Shown here: piece by piece, positions 9,304-18,364 of the stretch
How positions within the stretch are numbered: position 1 is the first letter of the stretch
Layout of the letters: each line of letters starts with the position of its first letter
From: Leucobacter sp. Ag1
Lineage (GTDB): Bacteria > Actinomycetota > Actinomycetes > Actinomycetales > Microbacteriaceae
NCBI RefSeq assembly: GCF_000980875.1
Contig: NZ_LAYO01000110.1
Coordinates: 98,385 to 162,384, forward strand
Reading direction: 5' to 3'
Length of the DNA stretch: 64,000 nt
The notes under the pieces: generated by a model
Database searches by the model: none
Seen by the model: only the letters and a program-made list of their open reading frames with translations
Told to the model about the DNA's origin: nothing
Position numbers and translations under genes: made by a program

Positions 9304-9344
9304 CGCGCCCGCCTCCGCTCCGCGTACGGAGGAAGAGGGGCGCG
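9304..9344. terminator. Imperfect hairpin between convergent murG-like and ndk genes
   Basis: An outer stem (9304–9310 with 9338–9344) and an inner stem (9312–9317 with 9327–9332) are separated by a small asymmetric bulge. The position between two gene 3' ends suits a bidirectional terminator. Confidence 0.45.
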
Positions 9345-9369
9345 CTCGACGTGCGGAGCGGCGGTCGAC

Positions 9370-9786
9370 TCAGGCGAACCAGAGCGCGAGCTCGCGGGCG
9401 GCCGACTCGGGCGAGTCGGACCCGTGCACGAGGTTCTGCTGCACTTTGAGGCCCCAGTCGCGGCCGAGGTCGCCGCGGATGGTGCCGGGTGCCGCCGTGG
9501 TCGGATCGGTGGTGCCCGCGAGCGAGCGGAAGCCCTCGATGACCCGGTGGCCCTCGGCGCGGATCGCGACCGTGGGGCCCGAGCTCATGAACTCGATGAG
9601 GGGCTCGTAGAAGGGCTTGCCCTCGTGCTCGGCGTAGTGCGCGGCGAGCAGCTCGCGATCGGCGTCCACCAGTCGGAGGTCGACCAGACGGTACCCCTTC
9701 GCCTCGATGCGGCGCAGGATCTCACCGGTCAGGCCACGGGCGACGCCGTCGGGCTTCACCAGGATGAGGGTCTCTTCTGCGGACAT
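9370..9786 (-). CDS. ndk: Nucleoside diphosphate kinase
   Basis: The product (138 residues) balances NTP and dNTP pools by phosphate transfer through a phosphohistidine. It starts ETLILVKPDGVARGLTGEI, the family N-terminus, and the catalytic His is H121 in NLVHGSDS. The length matches bacterial Ndk. The start at 9786 is preceded by GAAGGAGACGC, a good ribosome site; the longer frame upstream adds only a basic, non-conserved stretch. It is the last gene of the ileS–folC–DUF4233–ndk run, an order common in actinobacteria, with a 55-bp gap from the gene before. Confidence 0.97.
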   Translation of the reverse strand: MSAEETLILVKPDGVARGLTGEILRRIEAKGYRLVDLRLVDADRELLAAHYAEHEGKPFYEPLIEFMSSGPTVAIRAEGHRVIEGFRSLAGTTDPTTAAPGTIRGDLGRDWGLKVQQNLVHGSDSPESAARELALWFA

Positions 9787-9841
9787 GCGTCTCCTTCGTT
9801 CAGAACGGAATACGGGGAACAAGTGTAGTGAGCGGAGGTGG

Positions 9842-10318
9842 CTACTCCGGTGCGCCTTGGGAGGCGAGCCAGGCGGCGCGGTCCCGGTCGATCTGCGCGC
9901 CCCGCACCATGCAGAAGATCCACAGGGCCAGGAAGACGAGGCTCACGAACAGGCTCATCGGCATGATGAAGGCGACGGCGAGCATGAGCGCGTGCACCGC
10001 CCAGCCGAGCTTGATCCCGAGCCCGCCGCGCATGCACGCCAGCGCGACGACGATCACCAGGCACAGCCCGATGCCGATATAGATGCCGAGCTCCCGTGGT
10101 TCCAACAGTGACAGCCCGAACACCGTCATGCCCATGAGGAACACGATGATCAGCTCGAAGCCGAGCACGATGGAGGCGAGCGCCCGCTGGGTGGACTGGC
10201 GACCGCTGCGGGCACCCGAGACGCGCATGGCGGAGTTGTGCGCGAGCGTCTCGGACGGCGACAGCTGGAGCTCCTCGCCGTCCTCGGCGGAGGCGCCGCG
10301 GACCTTGCGCGGGCTCAT
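9842..10318 (-). CDS. DUF4233 membrane protein
   Basis: This 158-residue protein has four hydrophobic helices, in two pairs (about residues 44–92 and 97–140), after a polar N-terminal tail, and a short charged C-terminus. The gene sits between folC and ndk with its ATG overlapping the folC stop by 4 nt. A small four-helix protein in exactly this slot is characteristic of the actinobacterial DUF4233 family, whose biochemical role is unknown to me. Identification rests on position, size and topology. Confidence 0.8.
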   Translation of the reverse strand: MSPRKVRGASAEDGEELQLSPSETLAHNSAMRVSGARSGRQSTQRALASIVLGFELIIVFLMGMTVFGLSLLEPRELGIYIGIGLCLVIVVALACMRGGLGIKLGWAVHALMLAVAFIMPMSLFVSLVFLALWIFCMVRGAQIDRDRAAWLASQGAPE

Positions 10319-11664
10319 GCGATCCCCCAGCCCTCGTCGCGCGAGTACGCGATGGCCTCGCCGGCGAGCATGACCGACCCGGTGACGAGGACGCCGCGCG
10401 ACTCGCCCTCCTCGACGGTCGACGCCCAGGCCCGAGCCGCGTCGAGCGCGTCGGGCAGGCGCTCCTCGACCTCGACCGGCAGGCCGGGCAGCGCGGTCGC
10501 CGCCAGCTCGGCGAGCCGGTCGGCGTCGATGGCACGGGGCGAATCCACGGTGGTGAGGATCACGCGCGACGCGAGCGGGGCCAGCGCGGCGAGCACGCCG
10601 GCGGCGTCCTTCTCGCCGAGCACGCCGACGATCAGTGCCACCTCGGAGAAGCGGAACGACTCGACGAACGCTCGCGCGAGCGCCTCCGCGCCGTGCGGGT
10701 TGTGCGCCGCATCGACGACCACGGACGGGTCGGTCCCGATCAGCTGCAGGCGGCCCGGCGAGGTCAGCTGTCCGAGCCCCTCGTCGAGCACCTCCTCGGG
10801 CACCGGTCGCTCGCCGCCGAGGAATGCCTCGACGGCGGCGATGGCGAGCGCCACGTTCTCGGCCTGGTGTCCGCCGAACAGCGGGACGAAGGCCGGATCG
10901 TACGCATTGCCGGTCGCACCGACGACATCGATCTGACGTCCGCCGACGGCGAGACGGTCGTCGGCGAGGCGGAAGTCGCGCCCCTGCACGAGCACGCGCG
11001 AACCGGTGCGCTCCGCGGCGGCCTCGATCGCCGCCAGCGCGGCCGGATCCTGCGCGGCCGAGACGACCGTGCTGCCCGGCTTGATGATGCCGGCCTTGGT
11101 CTGCGCGATGGTCGCGATGTCCGGGCCCAGGATCGCGGTGTGGTCGAGCGCGATCGGCGTGAATACGGCGACCTGCGCGTCGACGATGTTCGTCGCGTCC
11201 CACTCGCCGCCCATGCCGACCTCGATCACCGCGACGTCGACCGGAGCGTCGGCGAAGGCCGTGAACGCGAGCACGGCGAGCGCCTCGAAGAAGGTGATCG
11301 GACCCTGGCCCGACTCCTCGAGCTCGGCGTCGACGACCTCGAGCGGCAGCTGCAGCTCGCTCCACGCCTCGGCGAGTCGCGGTCCGCTGATCGGCGATCC
11401 GTCGACCTGGAAGCGCTCCGTGAAGTCGACGAGGTGCGGGCTCGTGAAGAGCCCGGTGCGCAGCCCGTGCGCGCGCAGCAGCGACTCCACCGCGCGGCTC
11501 GTCGAGGTCTTGCCGTTGGTGCCGGCGATCTGCACGACGGGGAACGAGAGCTGGGGCGAGCCCGCGAGCTCGGCGAGTCGGCGCACCGGCTCGATGCGCG
11601 GGCGGGGGTTCGCCTCGCCCACGCGGCCGAGCAGCGCGTCATAGACCTCTTCTGCGGTGCTCAT
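10315..11664 (-). CDS. folC: Folylpolyglutamate / dihydrofolate synthase
   Basis: This Mur-ligase-fold enzyme of 449 residues adds glutamate to folates and probably also makes dihydrofolate from dihydropteroate. Visible motifs are the P-loop [18 protein letters not shown], the FolC signature [14 protein letters not shown], the [12 protein letters not shown] metal region, ALDHTAILG, and [15 protein letters not shown] in the C-terminal domain. It overlaps by 4 nt both with ileS upstream and with the DUF4233 gene downstream, so all three are translationally coupled. Confidence 0.96.
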   Translation of the reverse strand: MSTAEEVYDALLGRVGEANPRPRIEPVRRLAELAGSPQLSFPVVQIAGTNGKTSTSRAVESLLRAHGLRTGLFTSPHLVDFTERFQVDGSPISGPRLAEAWSELQLPLEVVDAELEESGQGPITFFEALAVLAFTAFADAPVDVAVIEVGMGGEWDATNIVDAQVAVFTPIALDHTAILGPDIATIAQTKAGIIKPGSTVVSAAQDPAALAAIEAAAERTGSRVLVQGRDFRLADDRLAVGGRQIDVVGATGNAYDPAFVPLFGGHQAENVALAIAAVEAFLGGERPVPEEVLDEGLGQLTSPGRLQLIGTDPSVVVDAAHNPHGAEALARAFVESFRFSEVALIVGVLGEKDAAGVLAALAPLASRVILTTVDSPRAIDADRLAELAATALPGLPVEVEERLPDALDAARAWASTVEEGESRGVLVTGSVMLAGEAIAYSRDEGWGIA

Positions 11665-14600
11665 CGGGCGTCCTCCTCTTCGGGCGCGTCGAGCCCGGTG
11701 GTGTCGATCGTGATGATGAGCGGAGCCTTGTCCGTGCCGAGGGCCTTCGCGCCGGTCACGAAGACGCCGTCGCCGGGAGACGGGATGTCGTCGACGATCG
11801 CGTCGATCCCGATCGCCTCCTGCACCGCGAAGCCGGCCGCGAGCGTCTCCGCGGCGATCAGTCCGCCGTGCGTCCGGAGCGCGTCCACGTGAGCGGGCTC
11901 CGCGTTCAGCGCGAGCACGATGCGATCGCTCACGTCGAGACCGGCGTTCTTGCGCGCCTCCTGCACGGCGCGGATCGCGTCGCGTGCGATGCCCTCGGCC
12001 TCGAGCTCGGGCGTCGTCTCGGTGCGCAGCAGCACGAAGCCGCCGCCCTGGAGCAGCGCGAGCGCCGTCGACCCGTCGGAGCCGTCGCCGGCCGAGAGCG
12101 TGAGCTCGTACTCCCCCGGCTCGAGCGCGATGCCGCCGGCGGTGACGACGCCGTCGGTCTCGGACCAGTCGCCCGACTTCGCACCGCGGATCGCCTGCTG
12201 CACGTTCTTGCCGATGCGCGGGCCGGCGGCGCGGGCGTTGACGGCCAGCGTGTGCACGATCCCGTGCTCGGCCGCACTCTCGGCGGTCTGCTCGACGAGC
12301 GTGACCCGCTTGACGTTGAGTTCCTCGCGCAGGATCTCCGCGAACGGCTCCAGAGCCTCCGGCCGTGCGCTCACGACGGTGAGCTCCGAGAGCGGCAGGC
12401 GGACCCGCAGACGACGGGCCTTGCGCAGCGCGAGCGCCTGCGAGGTGATCTGACGGACCTCGTCCATCGCGACGATCAGCTCGTCGTCCGCGGGGAACTC
12501 CGCGGCGTCCGGCCAGTCCGCGAGGTGCACCGAGCGGCCGCCGGTGAGTCCGCGCCAGATCTCCTCGGTGACGAGGGGCGCCATCGGCGCCGCGACGCGT
12601 GCCACGGTCTCGAGCACGGTGAACAGGGTGTCGAAGGCCTGGCGGTTCGACTCCTTGCCGTTCTCGCCGTTCGTGCCCTCCCAGAAGCGGTCGCGCGAGC
12701 GGCGCACGTACCAGTTGGTCAGCGTCTCGGCGAAGTCGCGCAGGGTCTCGGCCGCGCTCGTCGTGTCGAGCCCGTCGAGGTGCGCCTCGACCTCGCGCAC
12801 CAGGCGTCCGGCCTTGGCCAGGATGTAGCGGTCCAGCGGATCGCTCGAGTCGGTGCGGCGCTCCGCCTCGATCCCGTCCGCGTTCGCATAGAGGCTGAAG
12901 AAGTAGTACGAGTTCCACAGCGGCAGGATGAACTGGCGCACGCCCTCGCGGATCCCCTCTTCGGTCACGACGAGGTTGCCGCCGCGGACCACCGGCGAGG
13001 CCATGAGGAACCAGCGCATCGCGTCGGATCCGTCGCGGTCGAAGACCTCGTTCACGTCGGGGTAGTTGCGCAGCGACTTCGACATCTTGTTGCCGTCGGA
13101 GCCGAGCACGATGCCGTGGCTGATCACGTTCTTGAACGCGGGGCGATCGAAGAGCGCGGTCGCGAGCACGTGCTGCAGGTAGAACCAGCCGCGCGTCTGC
13201 CCGATGTACTCGACGATGAAGTCGGCGGGCTGGTGCGTGTCGAACCACTCGCGGTTCTCGAACGGGTAGTGCGCCTGCGCGAACGGCATCGAGCCCGAGT
13301 CGAACCAGACGTCGAACACGTCCTCGATCCGGCGCATGGTGCTCGCGCCGGTGGGATCGTCGGGGTTCGGCCGGGTCAGGGAGTCGATGTACGGGCGGTG
13401 CAGGTCGACCTCGCCCTGCTCATTGCGCGGCAGCTCGCCGAAGTCGGCCTCGAGCTCGGCGAGCGAGCCGTAGACGTCGACGCGCGGGTACTCGGGGTCG
13501 TCGCTCTTCCACACCGGGATCGGGCTGCCCCAGTAGCGGTTGCGGCTGATCGACCAGTCGCGGGCGCCCTCGAGCCACTTGCCGAACTGCCCGTGCTTGA
13601 CGTTCTCGGGGACCCAGGTGATCTCCTCGTTGACCTCCAGCATGCGCTGCTTGATGTCGGTCACGCGCACGAACCAGCTGGAGACCGCCTTGTAGATCAG
13701 CGGGTTCCGGCAGCGCCAGCAGTGCGGGTAGGAGTGCTCGTAGCTCGCCTCGCGCAGCAGGCGGCCCTCTTGCTTGAGCAGGCGGATCAGCGGGCGGTTG
13801 GCGTCCATCCAGAGCTCGCCGGCCACGTCGGTGACCGCCTTGATGAAGCGGCCCCCGTCGTCGACGGAGACGATGACGGGCATGCCGGCTTCGGCGGTGA
13901 TGCGGTGGTCGTCCTCGCCGTACGCGGGCGCCTGGTGCACGATGCCGGTGCCGTCGCTGGTCGAGACGTAGTCGTCGACGAGCACGCGCCAGTAACGCTC
14001 GGTGCCCCACACCTCGGCGTCGGCGAAGTAGTCGAAGAGCCGCGCGTATTCGACCTCGGCAAGCTCCGCGCCGAGCACGGTGCGCTCGACGGCCGCGTTC
14101 ACGGCCTCGGCGGATTCGTAGCCGAGATCCTTCGCGTGGTTGCCGACGAGGTCGACCGCCAGCAGGTAGCGGGCCTCGCCCGCCGCTCCGCCGTCGGCGC
14201 CGCCCGCCGGGCCCGCGGGCACGACGGCGTAGGAGATCTCGGGTCCGACCGCGAGGGCCGCGTTGGTGGGCAGGGTCCAGGGCGTCGTCGTCCATGCGAG
14301 CGCGCGCACGCCGTCGAGACCGAGCTCGGCCGCGCGGTCTCCCGTGAAGGGGAAGGTCACGGTCACCGAGGGGTCCTGGCGCATCTGGTAGACGTCGTCG
14401 TCCATGCGCAGCTCGTGGTTCGAGAGCGGGGTCTCGTCGCGCCAGCAGTAGGGCAGGATCCGGGATCCCTCGTAGGCGAGGCCCTTCTCGTGCAGCTGCT
14501 TGAACGCCCAGAGCACGCTCTCCATGTAGCCGAGGTCGAGGGTCTTGTACCCGTGCTCGAAGTCGACCCAGCGCGCCTGGCGGGTGACGTAGTCCTCCCA

Positions 14601-15041
14601 CTCGCGGGTGTACTGCAGCACGGCGTCGCGGGCCTTCGCGTTGAACGCGGCGATGCCCATCTCCTCGATCTCGCGCTTCTCCGTGATGCCGAGCTGCTTC
14701 ATCGCCTCGAGCTCGGCGGGCAGGCCGTGGGTGTCCCAGCCGAAGCGGCGCTCCACCTTCTTGCCGCGCATCGTCTGGAAGCGCGGGAAGACGTCCTTGG
14801 CGTAGCCGGTGAGCAGGTGGCCGTAGTGCGGCAGACCGTTGGCGAAGGGCGGGCCGTCGTTGAAGACCCACTCGGCCTCGCCCTCGCGGCGCCGGATCGA
14901 CTCGCGGAAGGTGTCGTCGGCCTTCCAGAAGGCGAGCACGCGCTGCTCGACCTCGGGAAGTCGCGGGGACGGCGATACTTCGGCTGCTGCACCGTTCGGC
15001 TGCTGCGCGGCGTCGCCGGTCGACTGCTTCGGATACGTCAT
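11661..15041 (-). CDS. ileS: Isoleucyl-tRNA synthetase, long type-2-like form
   Basis: This class I synthetase (1126 residues) charges tRNA-Ile. The HIGH motif is the PHYGH variant at 71–75 and the second ATP motif is [10 protein letters not shown], with KMSKS at 652–656. The large CP1 editing domain lies between. The length above 1000 residues and the PHYGH form are typical of the eukaryote-like IleRS2 class found in actinobacteria, a class known for intrinsic mupirocin tolerance; that trait is family knowledge, not shown here. The first 25 residues are an unconserved tail rich in Gln, Ala and Ser. Expression should be controlled by the T-box in the leader at 15109–15300. Confidence 0.96.
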   Translation of the reverse strand: MTYPKQSTGDAAQQPNGAAAEVSPSPRLPEVEQRVLAFWKADDTFRESIRRREGEAEWVFNDGPPFANGLPHYGHLLTGYAKDVFPRFQTMRGKKVERRFGWDTHGLPAELEAMKQLGITEKREIEEMGIAAFNAKARDAVLQYTREWEDYVTRQARWVDFEHGYKTLDLGYMESVLWAFKQLHEKGLAYEGSRILPYCWRDETPLSNHELRMDDDVYQMRQDPSVTVTFPFTGDRAAELGLDGVRALAWTTTPWTLPTNAALAVGPEISYAVVPAGPAGGADGGAAGEARYLLAVDLVGNHAKDLGYESAEAVNAAVERTVLGAELAEVEYARLFDYFADAEVWGTERYWRVLVDDYVSTSDGTGIVHQAPAYGEDDHRITAEAGMPVIVSVDDGGRFIKAVTDVAGELWMDANRPLIRLLKQEGRLLREASYEHSYPHCWRCRNPLIYKAVSSWFVRVTDIKQRMLEVNEEITWVPENVKHGQFGKWLEGARDWSISRNRYWGSPIPVWKSDDPEYPRVDVYGSLAELEADFGELPRNEQGEVDLHRPYIDSLTRPNPDDPTGASTMRRIEDVFDVWFDSGSMPFAQAHYPFENREWFDTHQPADFIVEYIGQTRGWFYLQHVLATALFDRPAFKNVISHGIVLGSDGNKMSKSLRNYPDVNEVFDRDGSDAMRWFLMASPVVRGGNLVVTEEGIREGVRQFILPLWNSYYFFSLYANADGIEAERRTDSSDPLDRYILAKAGRLVREVEAHLDGLDTTSAAETLRDFAETLTNWYVRRSRDRFWEGTNGENGKESNRQAFDTLFTVLETVARVAAPMAPLVTEEIWRGLTGGRSVHLADWPDAAEFPADDELIVAMDEVRQITSQALALRKARRLRVRLPLSELTVVSARPEALEPFAEILREELNVKRVTLVEQTAESAAEHGIVHTLAVNARAAGPRIGKNVQQAIRGAKSGDWSETDGVVTAGGIALEPGEYELTLSAGDGSDGSTALALLQGGGFVLLRTETTPELEAEGIARDAIRAVQEARKNAGLDVSDRIVLALNAEPAHVDALRTHGGLIAAETLAAGFAVQEAIGIDAIVDDIPSPGDGVFVTGAKALGTDKAPLIITIDTTGLDAPEEEDAR

Positions 15042-15108
15042 GTTCGGGGCCCTCGTGCGTGTCCGTGCGCGTACGGCTGCTGTCGCCTACGTGCACTGTT
15101 CCGACGCC

Positions 15109-15300
15109 GGGACGAGCGCTGCGCTTCGCAGCTCCCGCGGTACCACCCCGCTTGCCGACCCGCGCTGCGAGCAGCGAGGTTCGGCCTCTTCGTTCGGCTG
15201 TGACGGGCCGTTCCCGTTCGGTTCTAGTGGACCGCGCGCGCCGAAGCACTCACGAGCGTTCTTCCGAAGGCTCCCCGGTGATGGCCGGATCGACGCCTGT
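15109..15300 (-). promoter_or_regulatory. ileS T-box riboswitch, short-stem-I translational type, specifier AUC
   Basis: The leader on the minus strand contains the invariant T-box sequence GGGTGGTACCGCG (within 15135–15150), which pairs with the uncharged tRNA 3' end. Upstream, GGCCATCACCGGGGAGCC places an ATC isoleucine specifier (15280–15282) in a very short stem I, as in the ultrashort mycobacterial ileS T-boxes. A GC-rich hairpin ending in TCGTCCC follows. No intrinsic terminator T-run is seen before the start codon, so control is probably by sequestering the ribosome site: uncharged tRNA-Ile frees it and raises IleRS synthesis. Confidence 0.88.
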
Positions 15301-15307
15301 GCGTTCG

Positions 15308-15313
15308 ATTCTA
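15308..15313 (-). promoter_or_regulatory. Candidate -10 box for the ileS operon
   Basis: TAGAAT on the minus strand lies 7–8 nt upstream of the start of the T-box leader, which is the right place for the operon's main promoter. No convincing -35 element is visible. Confidence 0.5.
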
Positions 15314-15380
15314 CCGGATCGCGATGAGCCGGGATAGCATCGCAGCATCCAGGTCGATGCCGATTCCCAGGAGGCCGCCA

Positions 15381-15854
15381 GTGTCCGCACCCGCCGATCA
15401 GCCCAACGTCGTCGAACAGCCCGAGCAGCACCTCGCGGTCGTCCGGGATCGCGTCGCGTTCGCGGACGTCCCCGCGCTCTACGATCGCGCGTATCCGGCG
15501 ATCTTCGGCGCGCTCGGCGCGGCGGGCATCGCCCCGAGCGCACCCCCGATGGGGGTCGTGCACGGCTCCCCCGACGGCACCCTCGATCTCTCGGTCGCGG
15601 TGCCGGTCGCGGAGCCCTTCACCGGCGACGGCGAGGTCACCGCCGAGACCATCTCGGCCGGGCGGGTCGCGACGCTGCTGGTGCGCGGCGATTACTCGCA
15701 GATCGGTCCGGCGTATCAGCGCCTGTTCGAGTGGACCGCAGCCCAGGGCCTCGAAGCGACCGGCCTCGCGTGGGAGCAGTACCTGACGGAGCCGCAACCG
15801 GGCGGGGACCCGGCCGAGAACGAGACCCTCGTCGCGATCCAGCTCGCCGACTGA
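15381..15854 (+). CDS. GyrI-like / AraC-effector-binding domain protein
   Basis: This small protein (157 residues) starts at GTG 15381, chosen because AGGAGG lies just upstream; earlier in-frame starts lack a ribosome site and would overlap the ileS promoter. Features include EQPEQHLAVVRDRVAFADVP at the N-terminus and a central G-V-V-H-G-S-P-D-G strand followed by SVAVPVAEPF, then RVATLLVRGDYSQIG and EQYLTEP near the end. This is the pattern of stand-alone GyrI-like (SOUL/AraC C-terminal) small-molecule binding domains. The ligand is unknown. It is divergent from the ileS leader. Confidence 0.75.
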   Translation: MSAPADQPNVVEQPEQHLAVVRDRVAFADVPALYDRAYPAIFGALGAAGIAPSAPPMGVVHGSPDGTLDLSVAVPVAEPFTGDGEVTAETISAGRVATLLVRGDYSQIGPAYQRLFEWTAAQGLEATGLAWEQYLTEPQPGGDPAENETLVAIQLAD

Positions 15855-15869
15855 GGCAGGCGAGGACGG

Positions 15870-16751
15870 CTACCGCGCGGGATCCGAGCAACGGGATTCG
15901 AGCGTAATCCAGACCTGCCCATCGATCGTCGAGCGGTCGTTGACCGACACTCGGTCCAGCAGCGGCTGTCCGGGATTCTGCAGGAAGCGCTCGGACCGGA
16001 TCCCATCGACGACGGAGTACCCGATTCCCCGGAACTGGCGCAGCACCCGCTCGGCCCCCCAGCCGTCCTCGTCACCGGCGACCGAGAACCGGACGGACTC
16101 CCGCGCACCCTCGGGCGCGGTCCCGACTGCCTCGCAGGTCGCGGTCTCGATCGGGTCCTCGCCGGACTTCGCTCCGACCGCCATGATCATCCGCTCCATC
16201 TCCGTGCGCGCCTCGCCGACCCCGGGCACCGGCGCTTCGACAGGTGCCGGACTCGACTCGCCAGACGCCACCGACTCTCGTTCAGGTGACGAGGCATCCA
16301 GGTTCGCGAGGGCTGTGCCCACGGCTTGCTGCGAGGTCGCCACCTGCATCGTTCCCAGGAATACCAACGTGCCGAGCAGTGCCGCGCCGCCGAGCACCGT
16401 CGTACTGAGCCAGATCCGGGACCGGCGCCAGGCCGCGATCACGCACAGCACGCTCGAGACCGCGACAAGGACGGCGGCCAGGATCGCTAGATCGACGGCG
16501 CTGCTGGCGTTCGCGGCGACGTACTCGACCCACTGTCGGGCGTCGGCACGACGCAGCCCGGAATTCGGCCCCTGGGAGGCAGCCAGCCCGCGGAAGATCT
16601 CCGACCACCAGATCGTCGTGCAGATCCACGCCACAGCGAGCAGATAGAGGGTGATCAGCAGACCGCGGACGAAGAAGCGCAATCGCCGCGCGAAAGCGTC
16701 CGCCTCGGGCTTGTCCACGAGCTCCGCGTCCGAAGCTGTATCGGCGTCCAT
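15870..16751 (-). CDS. Membrane protein of unknown function, three TM segments and a C-terminal domain
   Basis: I do not recognise this 293-residue protein. Hydrophobic segments are visible near residues 26–47, 92–115 and 122–147, followed by a soluble C-terminal half with two Cys (TCEAVG and ESRCSDP). The C-terminal domain ends in a run (VTLE-like WITLESRC) reminiscent of small lipoprotein or DUF domains, but no family is clear. The ATG at 16751 is preceded by GGGGGTG; an in-frame TTG five codons upstream is weaker. It lies divergent to a TetR regulator and tail-to-tail with the GyrI-like gene. Confidence 0.75.
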   Translation of the reverse strand: MDADTASDAELVDKPEADAFARRLRFFVRGLLITLYLLAVAWICTTIWWSEIFRGLAASQGPNSGLRRADARQWVEYVAANASSAVDLAILAAVLVAVSSVLCVIAAWRRSRIWLSTTVLGGAALLGTLVFLGTMQVATSQQAVGTALANLDASSPERESVASGESSPAPVEAPVPGVGEARTEMERMIMAVGAKSGEDPIETATCEAVGTAPEGARESVRFSVAGDEDGWGAERVLRQFRGIGYSVVDGIRSERFLQNPGQPLLDRVSVNDRSTIDGQVWITLESRCSDPAR

Positions 16752-16839
16752 GCGGTTCACCCCCAACTCGATCCCCTGAAACGATACGCGAATACGCTTG
16801 AAGGGGCATCAAATCCGCTCGACGCGGGATACTGGTGGG

Positions 16840-17457
16840 ATGAACGCCTCCCCCAGCACCCCCGCTCGCGGTCGGCCGCGAGCCTCCAGCCGCGCCGTCC
16901 TCGAAGAGGCGGCGTCCGAGCTGTTCCTCGAGCAGGAATACGCTCGCACGAGCGTCGATCAGATCGCGCGCCGCGCCGGTGTGAGCCGAGGCACCTTCTT
17001 CAACTACTTCGCGAGCAAGGCCGACGTGTTCTGGGGCGACGTCGACGCGCAGCTCGATCGGCTGCCCGATCTGCTCGGCGCCTCCGATTCCGAGCCCGCC
17101 GTTGCCATCGAGGCCGCGCTCACCGAGATGGCCCGGAACTTCGGCCCCGACCGGGTGCCCTGGATCCTCAACCACTTCGAGGCGATCGGCTCGCCCGACG
17201 AGGTCCTCGCCGCGGCGACGCGCCGCGTCACCAGAGCCGCGGAGTCGCTGCGCGCCTTCGTCGCCGAACGCACGAACGCCCACCCGCAGGATCTCGGCGT
17301 CGCCCTGACCGTCAACACCGCGCTCGCCCTCGTGCTCTCCGCGGTGCAATCCTGGATCGCGGCGGGACCGAGCCGCGGGGGCCTCGACGGGCACCTCGCG
17401 CTCGTGGCGGCGATGCGGCGGGGCGGCGATGCCGATGCGACCGGATCGGTCCGCTAG
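16840..17457 (+). CDS. TetR-family transcriptional regulator
   Basis: The regulator is 205 residues long. The N-terminal helix-turn-helix is unmistakable: ASELFLEQEYARTSVDQIARRAGVSRGTFFNYFASKADVFWGD, interpreted in segments around residues 23–65. The C-terminal ligand domain is short and alpha-helical. The ATG at 16840 follows GGTGGGA; an upstream in-frame start lacks a ribosome site. It is divergent from the three-TM membrane protein, the most likely regulated neighbour. Its TAG stop shares the palindrome CTAG with the convergent gene's stop. Confidence 0.9.
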   Translation: MNASPSTPARGRPRASSRAVLEEAASELFLEQEYARTSVDQIARRAGVSRGTFFNYFASKADVFWGDVDAQLDRLPDLLGASDSEPAVAIEAALTEMARNFGPDRVPWILNHFEAIGSPDEVLAAATRRVTRAAESLRAFVAERTNAHPQDLGVALTVNTALALVLSAVQSWIAAGPSRGGLDGHLALVAAMRRGGDADATGSVR

Positions 17458-18200
17458 AACCCTCCCTGGATCCAGGCGGTTCCGGCGGCCTGCGGGCGAG
17501 CCGGCCCGTTCATCGTGACCGCCGAATACCCGGCCTCCCACCCGGCCGGGGGCTCCGCGAGCAGCTCCCGCACGTCGCTCGCGGAGCGCTCCGGATCCCC
17601 GCTCCACGGGACGGACACGAACACCTGGTACTGGCGGTCCCCCGACTCGACGAGCCGCAGGCACACCCCGTAGCGCTCAGGCCGATCCCACGGCGGCCCG
17701 GAGAACTCGATCCGCATGCCGGACGCGGCGAGCCGCTCGTGATCGACCAGTTCCAGCACCCGACGCGCGGCAGTGTCCTCCCGACGTTCCCAGGAGCGAT
17801 CCGTGCCGATGCGGGCGACCTCCGCGTCGTACTGCGCCGCGTCGAACACGAGCGGGCGGTCTATCGGGGCCTCGTGCTCCCAGTCCCAGCGCACCGCGTC
17901 GCCGTCGCGGACGATGACCGCGTCGGTCATGGCGCAGCCGTAGGTCCCGCAGATGCACCTCGCGACGGGCACGGAGCGCGCCTCGCGCGTCGCCACCAGA
18001 CGGATCTCCGGGAGAAGCAGGTCGAACGGCCCCATTCCGAGCCCGGCTCCGCGCGCCGTGAGCTCGACCTCATCGACGCTGCCGGCGAGCACGCAGAAGA
18101 TCCGGACCTGCAGCTCGCCCGCCACGGGGTCGAAGTCGTCATCCGCGCCGTCGCCCCGGCTCGCGTCGGCCACCTCGAACCGGACCCTGTCACGCATCAT
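17454..18200 (-). CDS. Hypothetical protein with CICGTYGC motif
   Basis: The predicted 248-residue product is not a family I can name. From MMRDRVRFEVAD it runs through a strand-rich first half, a central cysteine cluster VARCICGTYGCAMTD that could bind a metal or form disulfides, and a second half with a W-D-W-E-H-E-A segment. It has no signal peptide or membrane helix. I chose the MM start at 18200 (weak ribosome site); the upstream extension is basic and unconserved in appearance. Its stop overlaps the TetR stop through a shared CTAG. Confidence 0.7.
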   Translation of the reverse strand: MMRDRVRFEVADASRGDGADDDFDPVAGELQVRIFCVLAGSVDEVELTARGAGLGMGPFDLLLPEIRLVATREARSVPVARCICGTYGCAMTDAVIVRDGDAVRWDWEHEAPIDRPLVFDAAQYDAEVARIGTDRSWERREDTAARRVLELVDHERLAASGMRIEFSGPPWDRPERYGVCLRLVESGDRQYQVFVSVPWSGDPERSASDVRELLAEPPAGWEAGYSAVTMNGPARPQAAGTAWIQGGF

Positions 18201-18364
18201 GCCGCAATGGTAGGCGGCGCGGCGGTTCCACCGCACCCCGATCATCGCGCTTCGATAGACTGGGGGCACACACCTTCAGGCACCAGCGCGGTCGCGTCGA
18301 TCGCGCGCAGACACGGTGCCGCCCACATCGACCCCGACCTCGCGTCGAGACACGGAGCCACCGC

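Noticed and set aside
12500..15041. Possible CRISPR arrays or large tandem repeats anywhere in the window
   Set aside because: No regularly spaced repeats with unique spacers were seen; only short terminator dyads and the two operator repeats were found.
11868..15203. Very long plus-strand frame (1111 codons) opposite ileS
   Set aside because: It is the antisense shadow of ileS, an expected effect of high GC at third positions; composition is Arg/Ala/Leu-biased with no motifs.
18201..18364. Possible T-box in the valS leader
   Set aside because: The GGGTGGTACCGCG consensus is absent and no valine specifier stem is evident.
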